Assembly (NCBI GenBank): GCA_036389485.1
Contig: DASVPR010000055.1
Coordinates: 62,001-126,000 of the forward strand
Direction: 5' to 3'
DNA: 64,000 bases
From: CADCVT01 sp036389485
GTDB taxonomy: Bacteria > Actinomycetota > Thermoleophilia > Solirubrobacterales > Solirubrobacteraceae
The position numbers were made by a program, and so were the translations under genes. The stretch's first letter is position 1. Each line of letters opens with the position of its first letter. Of the stretch, positions 37,777 through 50,937 are shown piece by piece. A model generated the notes under the pieces. The model ran no database searches, was not told the origin of the DNA, and worked only from the letters and a program-made list of their open reading frames with translations.

Positions 37777-38199
37777 TCACCCGACGGCGCCGCTGCGGAC
37801 GACCTGCCACTCGCCGTCGACGCGCGTCAGCTTCGTCGTCCCCGGCAGGCGGTCGGCGCGGACGTCCGCGCTGTCGCCGGCGATTTTCACCTCCACGATC
37901 CGCGCCTCCTTCAGCGCGCGGCGGCGCTCCGGTGGGAGGTCGGCCGACAGGGCGCGGACGGCCTCCTCGCACGGCAGCTCGGCGGCATTCGGGAACGCGG
38001 CGGTCACGGTCTCGACCACCGCGCGCCGCGCCTCCGTCGTCATCCGCCCGCAGGCGTCGCCGGGGTCGCCGCCCTCCCCGAAGCTGACGAGGTACTCGCG
38101 CGCCGCCGTTCGCACCTGCTCCTCGTCCGACGGCCCGTCGTCGCCGCCGCAGGCCGCGACGGCGCTTCCGACCGCGAGGAGGGCCAGCGCGCGCCTCAT
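37777..38199 (-). CDS. Small lipoprotein, NTF2-like fold possible
   Basis: 140-residue lipoprotein: signal MRRALALLAVGSAVAACGG with lipobox Cys17, then SDEEQVRTAAREYLVSFGEG, a Cys pair (DACGRM and ELPCEE) and C-terminal strands EARIVEVKIAGDSADVRAD and KLTRVDGEWQVVRSG. This strand ending resembles small lipoproteins of the NTF2/DUF4878 type. Start ATG 38199 is set by the signal peptide; upstream codons overlap the divergent sulfotransferase gene. Function unknown. Confidence 0.82.
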   Translation of the reverse strand: MRRALALLAVGSAVAACGGDDGPSDEEQVRTAAREYLVSFGEGGDPGDACGRMTTEARRAVVETVTAAFPNAAELPCEEAVRALSADLPPERRRALKEARIVEVKIAGDSADVRADRLPGTTKLTRVDGEWQVVRSGAVG

Positions 38200-38245
38200 C
38201 GAGCCGGGAGCGTAGGGGAAACCCGCGGCGTAGACTCGCCGCCGC

Positions 38246-39349
38246 TTGCCTGACGGACCCATCTTCATCATGGGGGCGATGGGGTCGGGGACGACCCTGC
38301 TGCGCCTCGTCCTGGATTCCCACGAGAACATCGCGATCCCGCCCGAGACCGGGTTCATGCGCGCGTACGACGCGCAGCTCTACACGCCGTTCAAGGCGAG
38401 CGGCAAGGGGTGGTCGAGGCGGCTCGGGTGGAAGCAGGCCGAGCTCGACGAGATGCTCCGGGAGCTCTACGACCGCCTCTTCATGCGCTACGCCGAGAAG
38501 CACGGCAAGCGGCGCTGGGGCGAGAAGACCCCGCTGCACACGTGGCACATCGACGACATGGCGCGGCTGTTCCCGGACGCGCAGTTCGTCGGCGTGATTC
38601 GCCACCCGTCGGCGAGCGTCGCCTCGAACATGCGGCGCTTCCACCTCGCGCTGGGCCGGACGGGGACGCACTGGGCGCGCTACACCGGTGAGATCGTGCG
38701 CCAGGCCGCGCGGCTCGGGGACCGGTTCGTCCTCCTGCGCTACGAGGACCTCGTGCTCGACCCCGAGCCGGTGCTGCGCGAGCTGCTCGAGTGGCTCGGC
38801 GAGCCGTGGTCGGACGCGGTGCTGCAGCACCACGCGGTGCAGGGCGAGCGCAAGGGGCGCAAGCGCGTCGAGGGCAAGAGCCGGCGCGACGAGCCGATCG
38901 ACGTCTCGCGCGTCGCGAAGTGGAAGTCCGAGCTGCCGCGCCCGCAGCAGAAGTGGCTGACCGAACGGCTCGCGCGGCGGGCCGAGTTCTTCGGCTACGC
39001 GATGGACGAGCCGGCGCCGGTCGCGCCGATGTCCTCGGGCGGCGGCGCGATCGTCCGCGGCACGGAGCTCGACGCCCGCATCGCGGAGTTCGCCGATCTG
39101 GAGGAGGCGCTGTGGACGCAGCAGCAGGTCCCGATCTACGACCGCGAGTACGACCCGCGCGACGTCATGGTCATCACCCGCGAGCAGTTCGCGTACCTGA
39201 CGAGGCCGCGCGGCCTGCGCGCGGTCGGGGTGTGGCTCGCGCGCAAGCTGCCGATGGGCGCGCGGTACGGGCTGGTCAAGTTCGTCCGCAACGCGCGGGG
39301 AGCGCTCGGCCTGCGGCGCATCCCGAGGAAGGTCTCGAAGGAGCTCTAG
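38246..39349 (+). CDS. Sulfotransferase-family protein
   Basis: 367-residue enzyme with the PAPS 5'-phosphosulfate loop IFIMGAMGSGTTLLRLVLDS near the N-terminus, the 3'-phosphate motif VIRHPSASVASNMRRFHLA and RYEDLVLDPEPVLRELLEWLG. These are hallmarks of carbohydrate/lipid sulfotransferases using PAPS. The start is probably TTG 38246 (only 5 residues before the P-loop-like strand). The C-terminal ~90 residues (about 275-367) are an unusual basic extension ending RRIPRKVSKEL. Acceptor unknown; sulfated glycolipids or polysaccharides are candidates. Confidence 0.9.
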   Translation: MPDGPIFIMGAMGSGTTLLRLVLDSHENIAIPPETGFMRAYDAQLYTPFKASGKGWSRRLGWKQAELDEMLRELYDRLFMRYAEKHGKRRWGEKTPLHTWHIDDMARLFPDAQFVGVIRHPSASVASNMRRFHLALGRTGTHWARYTGEIVRQAARLGDRFVLLRYEDLVLDPEPVLRELLEWLGEPWSDAVLQHHAVQGERKGRKRVEGKSRRDEPIDVSRVAKWKSELPRPQQKWLTERLARRAEFFGYAMDEPAPVAPMSSGGGAIVRGTELDARIAEFADLEEALWTQQQVPIYDREYDPRDVMVITREQFAYLTRPRGLRAVGVWLARKLPMGARYGLVKFVRNARGALGLRRIPRKVSKEL

Positions 39350-39415
39350 TCGGGGTCACCCTCAGGGTGTGGAACCAGGGACCCGCCCCGATGTGCGGGT
39401 GGCCGCTCGGACCGG

Positions 39416-41640
39416 ATGCTCCTCGCCATGTCCGAGAACCGCAGTTTCGTCAGCCGCGCCGCTCAGTGGAGCGCGTCGCATCGCAAGGCCGCCATCTTCG
39501 GATGGCTCGCCTTCCTGCTCGTGTCGTTCGCCATCGGCAGCGGCATCGGGCGGTCCGAGATGACCGCCGCCGACCAGTACCCGGGCGAGTCGGGCCGTGC
39601 TCAGCACGCGCTGGAGGACTCCGGGCTGGTGCCCAACACCGAGATGCTGATCGTCGAGGCGCCCGAGGGCCAGACGATCCGCAGCGAGGAGTTCAGATCC
39701 ACCCTCACCGACCTCGAGCAGCGGCTCGAGGGCGAGGAGTACGTGAAGGACGTCCGCTCGCCGCTGCACGGCGAGGGCGCGGTGACGCAGGACGGGACCG
39801 CGGCGCTCGTGGAGTACGAGCTCGAGGGCTCGCTGGAGGAGGCGCAGGATCGCGTCCCCGCCACCGAGGAGGCGGTCGAGGAGGTCGCCGCCGAGCACCC
39901 CGGCTACAGCATCGGCCAGTACGGGACCGCGAGCGCGAACGTCCAGCTCGAGGAGACGATCACGGAGGACCTGCACAAGGCCGAGAAGCGGTCGATGCCG
40001 GTCACCCTGCTGATCCTCGTGGCGGCGTTCGGCTCGCTGGTCGCGGCCGGCCTGCCGCTGATCCTGGCGTTCTCGGGCGTGCTGGGGACGATGGCGCTGG
40101 TCTCGCTGCCGAGCCAGCTGTTCCCAGTCAACGACAACGTGGACTCGATCGTGCTGCTCGTCGGGCTCGCGGTCGGCGTCGACTACGCGCTGTTCTACCT
40201 CCGCCGCGAGCGCGAGGAGCGGCGCAGGGGCAGGTCGCCCGAGGAGTCGCTGGCGATCGCCGCGGAGACCTCCGGGCACGCGGTCCTCGTCTCCGGCCTG
40301 ACGGTGATCGCCGCGATGGCGGGGATGTACCTGACGGGCGACAAGACGTTCACGTCGCTCGCGTCGGGCTCCGTGCTCGTCGTGGCCGTGTCGATGGTCG
40401 CGTCGATCTCGGTGCTGCCGGCGCTGATGGCGTCCCTCGGCGACAAGGTCGACCGGGGCCGCGTGCGGCTGCCGCGCCTGCGGGGGCGGCGGCGTGAGCC
40501 CAGGCCTGCCGGTCGCGGGTTCTGGCCCGTCGTCGTCGACAAGGTGATGAAGCGACCGGCCGTGTGCGCCGCTGTGGCCGCGGGTGCGCTGATCGCGCTG
40601 TCGCTTCCTGTGATGGGGATGAACACGAAGGTCACGTCGGTGACCGACCTGCCCCAGGACGTCGCCGCGATGCAGGCGTACGACAAGATCGCGGACGCCT
40701 TCCCGGCGAGCGCGGCGAAGGCGGGCGTCGTCGTCGAGGGCGAGGACGTCAAGTCGGGCGAGGTCGCCCGCCAGATCGAGGCGCTGCGCGCGTCGGCGGA
40801 GCGGTCCGAGCTGGTCCTGGACGGCACGCGGACCACCTACAGCGAGGACGGCACGACCGCGTACCTCGACATCCCGGTCGCCGGCACCGGCAGCGACGAC
40901 CAGTCGACCGCCGCGGTCGAGTACCTGCGCGACACGGTGATCCCGTCGACGACGGGGACGCTCAACGGCGTCGAGACCAACGTCACCGGCGAGGCGGCCC
41001 AGTCGATCGACCAGGACGCGCAGCTGGCGACGAGCCTGCCGATCGTGTTCGGGTTCGTCATCACGCTCACGTTCCTGATCATGCTGTTCACGTTCCGCTC
41101 GGTCGTGATCCCGCTCGGGACGATCGTGCTGAACATGCTGTCGGTCGGGGCCGCGTACGGCGTGCTGGTGCTCGTGTTCCAGCACGGGCTCGGCGAGTCG
41201 CTGCTCGGCTTCGAGTCCAACGGCGGCGTGGTCTCCTGGCTGCCGCTGTTCCTGTTCGTGATCCTCTTCGGCCTCTCGATGGACTACCAGGTGTTCATCC
41301 TGAGCCGGGTCCGCGAGGCGTTCGATCGCGGGATGAGCACGGACGAGGCGATCAGGGAGGGCATCTCCTCGACCGCCGGGACGGTGACGAGCGCGGCGCT
41401 CGTGATGGTGGCGGTGTTCGCCTCCTTCGCGACGCTGTCGTTCCTCGACATGAAGCAGATGGGGATCGGGCTCGCCGCCGCGGTGCTCATCGACGCGACG
41501 GTCATCCGCGGGGTGCTCCTGCCCGCCGGGATGAAGCTCCTCGGCGACCGCACCTGGTGGATGCCTCGCGGGTTGGGCCGGTTCCTCCGGCCCGGCCCCG
41601 CCGAGGCGGGAGCCACGCCGGCGCCGGAGGCCGCGCGCTG

Positions 41641-41641
<1 letters not shown>
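39416..41641 (+). CDS. MMPL/RND-family membrane transporter
   Basis: 741-residue protein with the duplicated RND fold: a helix at about 25-45, an extracytoplasmic loop, a six-helix bundle (LLILVAAFGSLVAAGLPLIL, then VGLAVGVDYALFYLRREREE), and a second repeat (IVFGFVITLTFLIMLFTFRS, then VILFGLSMDYQVFILSRVRE). The GxxxDY motifs (VGVDYALF, LSMDYQVF) carry the proton-relay residues. MmpL proteins export lipids, siderophores or drugs. ATG 39416 is used; ATG 39428 (MSENRSF) is equally plausible. The stop overlaps the next gene's start. Confidence 0.94.
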
Positions 41642-42039
<398 letters not shown>

Positions 42040-42079
42040 CTCTCCCTTCCCGTGCCACGCACGTTCGCGCCCCAGTCAT

Positions 42080-43054
42080 ATGAATCTCGATGTCGTCTTC
42101 GCAGGAACCGCCGGCTCCGTCCCGACCGCTCGCCGGGGGCTGCCCGCGCTGCTGGTCCGCCGCGGTGGAGACCGGATCCTGTTCGACTGCGGGGAGGGGA
42201 CACAGCGGCAGTTGATCCGCTCCGTCGGGCTGGCGGACATGGACGACGTGTTCCTCACGCACCTGCACGTCGACCACTGGCTCGGGCTGCCGGGGATGAT
42301 CAAGTCGTTCGAGCTGCGCGACCGCGACCGGCCGCTGAACGTCTACGGCCCGCCGGGAACGCGCGCCGCGATCGAGGGGCTTCGGTTCGTGCTGGGGCGC
42401 GTCCGGTTCGGGCTGCGCGTCGTCGAGCTGGACCGGTTCGAGGAGGTGGCCCGCGACGGCTACACGGTCGCCGCGATCCCGGTCCGCCACCGGACGCCGA
42501 ACGCGTTCGGCTACGCGCTCGTCGAGCCGCCGCGGCCCGGCCGGTTCGACGCGGAGGTGGCCGCGGCGCGCGGCGTCACGCCGGGGCCCGACTTCGGCCG
42601 GCTGCAGCGCGGCGAGACCGTGAACGGGGTGACGCCCGTGGAGGTCATCGGGCCGCCGCGGCCCGGGCGGAAGATCGTGATCTCGGGCGACACCGCGCCG
42701 TGCGACGGGATCCGGATGGCCGCGCACGAGGCCGACCTGCTGATCCACGAGGCGACGTTCACCGACGAGGAGCTCGATCGCGCGCGCGACACGATGCACT
42801 CGACCGCGCGGCAGGCGGCGGAGATCGCGGCCGAGGCGGCGGTCCGGATGCTCGCGCTGACGCACCTCTCGACCCGCTACGGCGGCCGCGAGATCAAGGA
42901 CGAGGCCCGGGCGGTCTTCCCGGCCACGGTCGTGCCGCGCGACTTCGACGTCATCGAGATCCCGTTCGCCGAGAAGGGCGACCCCGAGGTCGTGCGACCC
43001 GCGCGCGGAGACGATCCGAGCGCCGCGCCGCCGGACGCGGTGCTACCTTCCTGA
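42080..43054 (+). CDS. rnz: Ribonuclease Z (tRNA 3' processing)
   Basis: 324-residue MBL-fold endonuclease. Metal motif H61-L-H63-V-D65-H66 sits in FLTHLHVDHWLGLPG; other metal ligands lie in SGDTAPCDG and LTHLSTRYGG. The N-terminal LDVVFAGTAGSVPTARRGLP and the CGEGTQRQL motif are typical of the ElaC family. The loop around PGPDFGRLQRGE corresponds to the family's PGPxxGxLKxG motif. It cleaves precursor tRNAs after the discriminator base. It lies directly downstream of a tRNA gene lacking CCA. Confidence 0.95.
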   Translation: MNLDVVFAGTAGSVPTARRGLPALLVRRGGDRILFDCGEGTQRQLIRSVGLADMDDVFLTHLHVDHWLGLPGMIKSFELRDRDRPLNVYGPPGTRAAIEGLRFVLGRVRFGLRVVELDRFEEVARDGYTVAAIPVRHRTPNAFGYALVEPPRPGRFDAEVAAARGVTPGPDFGRLQRGETVNGVTPVEVIGPPRPGRKIVISGDTAPCDGIRMAAHEADLLIHEATFTDEELDRARDTMHSTARQAAEIAAEAAVRMLALTHLSTRYGGREIKDEARAVFPATVVPRDFDVIEIPFAEKGDPEVVRPARGDDPSAAPPDAVLPS

Positions 43055-43068
43055 TCGACCCTGCACGC

Positions 43069-43106
43069 CCTTTAACCCGGTCCAGCGAGGCCAGGAAGGA
43101 CGGAGA
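43069..43106 (+). promoter_or_regulatory. PyrR-binding RNA in the pyr operon leader
   Basis: Between rnz and pyrR is CCTTTAA followed by GTCC-AG-CGAGG-CC-AGGAA-GGAC (43080-43101). This matches the known PyrR-recognition hairpin layout (GUCC-AG-AGAGG-CU-N5-GGA). The 3' strand of the stem overlaps the Shine-Dalgarno AAGGA before the pyrR GTG (43107), so PyrR with bound UMP would block translation initiation directly, as proposed for mycobacteria, rather than act by a terminator. No terminator is seen. Confidence 0.88.
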
Positions 43107-43658
43107 GTGGACGTTGAGAAGGTCGTCCTCGACGAGGACGACATCCGCCGCACGCTCGTGCGCATCGCGCACGAGATCGTGGAGAAGAACGGCGAGCCCG
43201 AGACGCTCGCGCTCGTCGGGATCCATCGCCGGGGCGCGCTGCTCGCCCAGCGGCTCCACCGCATCGTCGAGGACCTCCTCGACCGTCACGTCCCCCTCGG
43301 GGACCTCGACATCAGCTTCTACCGCGACGACGTCGCGCACCGCTCCGAGCAGCCGGTGGTGCACGCCAGCCACGTCGACTTCCCGCTCGACGGCATGACG
43401 GTCGTGCTCGTCGACGACGTCCTCTACACCGGCCGCACGGTCCGCGCGGCGATCGACGCGCTCTTCGACTACGGCCGGCCGGCGCGGATCCAGCTGGCGG
43501 TGCTGGCGGACCGCGGCCACCGCGAGTTGCCCTTCCGCGCCGACTACGTGGGCAAGAACCTGCCGACCTCCAAGCGCGAGCGGGTGCACGTCCGCGTCGA
43601 GGAGCTGGACGGCTCCGACGAGGTCGCCATCGTCGAGATGGAGGAGGTGGTCGCCTGA
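43107..43658 (+). CDS. pyrR: Pyrimidine operon regulator PyrR / uracil phosphoribosyltransferase
   Basis: 183-residue RNA-binding attenuation protein with the PRPP loop VVLVDDVLYTGRTVRAAIDAL, RRGALLAQRL and the PyrR-specific basic/RNA-binding region (ISFYRDDV, NLPTSKRERV). It senses UMP and controls the operon through the hairpin just upstream. It is the first gene of the operon, and its stop overlaps the pyrB start (TGATG). Some PyrR proteins also have UPRTase activity. Confidence 0.96.
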   Translation: MDVEKVVLDEDDIRRTLVRIAHEIVEKNGEPETLALVGIHRRGALLAQRLHRIVEDLLDRHVPLGDLDISFYRDDVAHRSEQPVVHASHVDFPLDGMTVVLVDDVLYTGRTVRAAIDALFDYGRPARIQLAVLADRGHRELPFRADYVGKNLPTSKRERVHVRVEELDGSDEVAIVEMEEVVA

Positions 43659-44617
43659 TGCGCAGGCATCTGATCAGCGTCGAGCGCGACCTCGACCGCG
43701 AGCGGATCGAGCGCATCGTCTCGCTCGCCGCCTCGTTCGAGGAGGTCGCCCACCGGGAGATCAAGAAGGTCCCGGCCCTGCGCGGGCGGACGGTCCTGAA
43801 CCTCTTCTACGAGGCCTCGACCCGGACCCGCTCGTCGTTCGAGCTCGCCGCCAAGCGGCTGAGCGCCGACGTCGTGAACTTCGCCGCCAGCGGCTCGAGC
43901 GTGGAGAAGGGCGAGTCGCTGAAGGACACCGTCCTGACGCTCTCGGCCCACAAGCCGGACGTCGTCTGCGTCCGGACGCCCTGGGCCGGCGCCGCCGACC
44001 TCGTCGCGCAGTGGAGCGGGGCGTCGGTCGTCAACGCGGGCGACGGCAAGCACGAGCACCCGACGCAGGCGCTCCTCGACGTCTACACGCTCGTCCGCAA
44101 GCTCGGCTCGCTGGAGGGCGCGAGCATCTGGATCGTCGGGGACGTCCTGCACTCCCGCGTCGCCCGCTCGAACATCCTCGCCTTCCAGCGGATGGGCGCC
44201 TCGGTCACCGTGGCCGGCCCGCCGACGCTCATCCCGCGCGGGATCGAGCACCTCGGCTGCGCGGTCCGGTACGACCTCGACGACCTGCGGGAGGCGGACG
44301 TCGTCTACGCGCTGCGGATGCAGAACGAGCGCATCGACCAGCCCTACCTGCCCTCGCTGCGCGAGTACGCCGCGCGCTTCCAGGTCAACGGCCGGCGGCT
44401 GCACCCGCGCCAGGTGCTGATGCACCCAGGGCCGGTGAACCGCGGCATCGAGCTGAGCGGCGAGGTCGTCGACTCTCCCCAGGCGGTCATCACCGCGCAG
44501 GTCGAGGGCGGCGTCGTCGTCCGGATGGCGGTTCTCTACGAGCTGCTCGAGGGGGCGCGCGGGCCGGGCGGCGCGGCCTCGGAGTCGGCCGCGAAGAAGG
44601 AGCCGCAGCCGGCATGA
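43658..44617 (+). CDS. pyrB: Aspartate carbamoyltransferase catalytic chain
   Basis: 319-residue enzyme joining carbamoyl phosphate and aspartate in pyrimidine synthesis. Carbamoyl-phosphate motif STRTRSSFE, SVEKGESLKDT, the HEHPTQALLD motif and HPGPVNRGIEL are all intact. The C-terminal ~20 residues (GPGGAASESAAKKEPQPA) are a variable tail. Overlaps pyrR (TGATG) and pyrC (ATGA). No regulatory chain (pyrI) is present. Confidence 0.97.
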   Translation: MRRHLISVERDLDRERIERIVSLAASFEEVAHREIKKVPALRGRTVLNLFYEASTRTRSSFELAAKRLSADVVNFAASGSSVEKGESLKDTVLTLSAHKPDVVCVRTPWAGAADLVAQWSGASVVNAGDGKHEHPTQALLDVYTLVRKLGSLEGASIWIVGDVLHSRVARSNILAFQRMGASVTVAGPPTLIPRGIEHLGCAVRYDLDDLREADVVYALRMQNERIDQPYLPSLREYAARFQVNGRRLHPRQVLMHPGPVNRGIELSGEVVDSPQAVITAQVEGGVVVRMAVLYELLEGARGPGGAASESAAKKEPQPA

Positions 44618-46011
44618 GCGCTCCGCCTCTCATCCACCGGGCATCGCCCGCCGCGAACGTCCTCGTCCGCCGCGCGCACGTCCTCGACCCGCGCGCCGGC
44701 ATCGACGCGCCGCACGACGTCCTCATCCGCGACGGTGCGATCGCGGAGATCGCGCCGCCCGGCTCGCTCGGCGAGGCCGCGGCGGGCGCCGGCGACGGAC
44801 CCTCCGGCGGCTCGCTCCGCGACGCGCGCGGCATCGAGGTCGTCGACGGCGAGGGCCGCCACCTGCTGCCCGCGTTCGTCGACCCGCACGTCCACCTCCG
44901 GACCCCCGGCCAGGAGCACAAGGAGGACCTCGACACCGGCACGCGAGCGGCCGCCGCGGGCGGCTTCTGCGCCGTCATCGCCATGCCGAACACCGACCCG
45001 GTCGTCGACAGCGGCCCGATCCTGCGCGCGCTCCGCGACGCCGCGGCCCGCGAGGCCCGCGTCCCGGTCGGCTTCACGCCGTGCATCACGGTCGGGATGG
45101 CCGGCGAACGGCTGACCGAGATGGCCGAGCTGCGGGACCTCGGCGCGGTCGGGTTCACCGACGACGGCAAGCCGGTCCGCTCCGCGGGGATGCTGCGCCT
45201 CGCGCTCCAGTACCAGCGGATGGTCGGCGGCGTGCTCGCGCTGCACGAGGAGGACCCGGCGCTGAGCGGCAACGGCGCGATGCACGAGGGCGCCGTCAGC
45301 GCGATGCTCGGCATCAGCGGGATCCCCGCGATCTCCGAGTCGACGATGATCGCCCGCGACGCGGCGATCGCCGGATACGAGGGCGCCCGGATCCACGTGC
45401 AGCACGTCTCGGCGCTCGAGTCGGTGAACGCGATCGCCGACGCGAAGGGCCGCGGCGTGCGGATCACCGGCGAGGCGTCGCCGCACCACCTCACGCTGAC
45501 CGACGAGTCCGTGCGGGAGTCCGGCCTCGACACGCGGATGAAGATGAACCCGCCGCTGCGCGCCGAGCGCGACCGCAAGGCGATCGTCGAGGCGCTGCGC
45601 GACGGCACGCTGGACTGCATCGCCACCGACCACGCGCCGCACGCGCGCGACGAGAAGGAGGTCCCGTTCGAGCAGGCGCCGATGGGGACGACCGGGCTCG
45701 AGACCGCGTTCGCCGCGGTCCACACCGAGCTCGTCGTCCCCGGCATCCTCTCGCTCGGGCTCGTCGTCGAGCGGATGACCGCCGGCGGGGCGCTCTTCGG
45801 GCTCGACACGCCGACGATCGAGGTGGGGCGGCAGGCCGACGTCACGCTCGTCGACCTCGACGCGGAGTGGACGGTCGGCGAGGACGGCTACGAGAGCCGC
45901 TCGGACAACTGCTGCTTCGCCGGCCGGCGGCTGCGGGGGCGCGTGCTCCTGACCGTCGCCGCCGGCTCGGTGGCCTACCGCCAGCGCGCGTTCGCGCTGA
46001 CCGCGGCGTGA
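44614..46011 (+). CDS. pyrC: Dihydroorotase
   Basis: 465-residue class I dihydroorotase that closes carbamoyl-aspartate to dihydroorotate. Metal-binding H92-V-H94 occurs in FVDPHVHLRTPGQE; IAMPNTDPV, GEASPHHLTLTD and catalytic Asp339 in TDHAPHARDEK follow. It is slightly longer than usual because of an insertion of Gly/Ala-rich residues at about 50-70. ATG overlaps the pyrB stop (ATGA). Its own stop overlaps the next gene (GTGA). Confidence 0.97.
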   Translation: MSAPPLIHRASPAANVLVRRAHVLDPRAGIDAPHDVLIRDGAIAEIAPPGSLGEAAAGAGDGPSGGSLRDARGIEVVDGEGRHLLPAFVDPHVHLRTPGQEHKEDLDTGTRAAAAGGFCAVIAMPNTDPVVDSGPILRALRDAAAREARVPVGFTPCITVGMAGERLTEMAELRDLGAVGFTDDGKPVRSAGMLRLALQYQRMVGGVLALHEEDPALSGNGAMHEGAVSAMLGISGIPAISESTMIARDAAIAGYEGARIHVQHVSALESVNAIADAKGRGVRITGEASPHHLTLTDESVRESGLDTRMKMNPPLRAERDRKAIVEALRDGTLDCIATDHAPHARDEKEVPFEQAPMGTTGLETAFAAVHTELVVPGILSLGLVVERMTAGGALFGLDTPTIEVGRQADVTLVDLDAEWTVGEDGYESRSDNCCFAGRRLRGRVLLTVAAGSVAYRQRAFALTAA

Positions 46012-46568
46012 CCGCGGCAGCGACCAGCGCCGCCCCGCGGACCACGATGCTCGACCGCTCGCGCGCGGCGCTCGTGGTCGTGGACGTGCAGGAGGCGTTC
46101 CGCAAAGCGGTCCCTGACTTCGAGGAGATCGCGCGCCGCGCCGCGATCCTCGTCGAGGGCGCGCGCATCCTCGGGATCCCGGCGATCGTGACCGAGCAGT
46201 ACCCGCAGGGCCTCGGGCACACGGTCGACGAGGTCGGGCTGGACGGCGAGACCGTGATCGAGAAGACCGTGTTCGCGGCGTCGTGCGCCGACGGGTTCGA
46301 CCTCGGCGAGCGCTCGCAGGCGATCGTGTGCGGGATAGAGGCCCATGTGTGCGTGCACCAGACGGTCGAGGACCTGACGGCGAAGGGCGTCGAGGTCCAC
46401 CTCTGCGCGGACGCGATCGCGTCGCGCGACCCCGGCAACAAGGCGGTCGCGCTCGAGCGCGCCGAGCGGGCGGGCGCGGTCCCGACCACGGTCGAGATGG
46501 CCCTGCTGGAGCTCTGCGGCCGGGCCGGCACCGGCGAGTTCAAGGCGATCCAGAGGTTGATCAAGTGA
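46008..46568 (+). CDS. Isochorismatase-family hydrolase inserted in the pyr operon
   Basis: 186-residue cysteine hydrolase. The triad Asp26 (LVVVDVQEAF), Lys86 (IEKTVFAA) and Cys115 (EAHVCVHQTV) is complete; the cis-peptide GIEAHVCV motif is typical of isochorismatase-like amidases acting on small amides. It is coupled to pyrC (GTGA) and to carA (GTGA), so it is an integral part of the operon. Pyrimidine operons do not normally include such a gene. It might hydrolyse an aberrant carbamoyl or ureido compound arising in the pathway (inference). It lacks the nicotinamidase metal motif. Confidence 0.9.
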   Translation: MTAAATSAAPRTTMLDRSRAALVVVDVQEAFRKAVPDFEEIARRAAILVEGARILGIPAIVTEQYPQGLGHTVDEVGLDGETVIEKTVFAASCADGFDLGERSQAIVCGIEAHVCVHQTVEDLTAKGVEVHLCADAIASRDPGNKAVALERAERAGAVPTTVEMALLELCGRAGTGEFKAIQRLIK

Positions 46569-47742
46569 GCCACGAGGACGCTCGCGGCGCCTCGGCGGAG
46601 GCTCCTTCGGGGGGCGGCTTCGTCCTCTTCGAGGACGGGACCCGCTTCGACGGCGACTACGTCGGCCACGACTCCCACGTCACGGGCGAGGTCGTCTTCA
46701 CGACCGGGATGTCGGGCTACCAGGAGTCGATGACCGACCCGAGCTTCGCCCGCCAGCTCATCACGTTCACCTATCCGCACATCGGCAACTACGGGGTGTC
46801 CGCGGAGGCGATGGAGTCCGACCGCGTCCACGCGCGGGCGGCGATCATGCGGGCCGCCGTCAACCGCGAGGACGCCCCCGGCGCGGAGGGCGGCTGGCTG
46901 GACTGGCTGCGCGACTGCGGCGTGCCCGCGATCACCGGCGTCGACACCCGCGAGCTGGTGCGCCACATCCGCGACGCGGGGGCGATGCGCGGCGGCGTGT
47001 TCCCCGCCCGGATCCCCGAGAGCGAGGCGATGGAACTGGTCCGCGCCGAGGAGCCGATGGCCGGCCTCGACCTCGCGCGGGAGGTCACCCCGAAGGAGGT
47101 CCACGTGGTCGGGCCTCACGACGGGCCCCTCATCGCTGCGATCGACACCGGCATCAAGGCGTCGATCATCCGGCACCTCGTGTCACGTGGGGCGCGCGTC
47201 GCGTTGCATCCCTGCGACGTCTCTGCAACAGAACTGCTCCAAACCGACCCGGAGGCCGTGTTCCTGGCCAATGGACCCGGCGATCCGGCCGCCCTGGAGT
47301 ACATCGTTGAGAACGTGAGACGGGTCGTTGGGAGAAAACCGGTCTGGGGCATCTGCCTCGGCCATCAGCTGCTCAGCCGAGCGGTGGGGCTGGAGACGTT
47401 CAAGCTGCCGTTCGGGCACCGCGGCGCGAACCACCCGGTCAAGGACGTCGAGACGGGCCGCATCGAGATCACGTCCCAGAACCACGGGTTCGCGGTCGTC
47501 GGACCGAACGGGGCGCACACGATCGACGTCGACGACCCCGTGCGGTGGGAGACCGACTTCGGCACCGCCCAGCTCAGCCGAGTGAACCTCTACGACCGCA
47601 CGGTCGAGGGGCTGACCCTGCTCGACGTTCCCGCCGGCACGATCCAGTATCACCCCGAGGCGGGGCCGGGCCCGAACGACGCGCTGCACCTGTTCGACGA
47701 GTTCCTCGCCTCCCTCCGCGGCGAGGCGGAGGTGCCCGCCTG

Positions 47743-47743
<1 letters not shown>
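46565..47743 (+). CDS. carA: Carbamoyl-phosphate synthase small (glutaminase) chain
   Basis: 392-residue amidotransferase subunit releasing ammonia from glutamine for CarB. N-terminal domain with TGEVVFTTGMSGYQE and TDPSFARQLITFTYP; the class I GATase triad includes Cys264 in WGICLGHQLL and the C-terminal His-Glu in YHPEAGPGP. GTG start overlaps the previous stop. Codons in about 47180-47345 are unusual for this genome (many A/T-ending, including AGA, AAA and GTT), although the protein sequence there is normal for CarA. Confidence 0.97.
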
Positions 47744-50934
<3,191 letters not shown>

Positions 50935-50937
50935 GGC

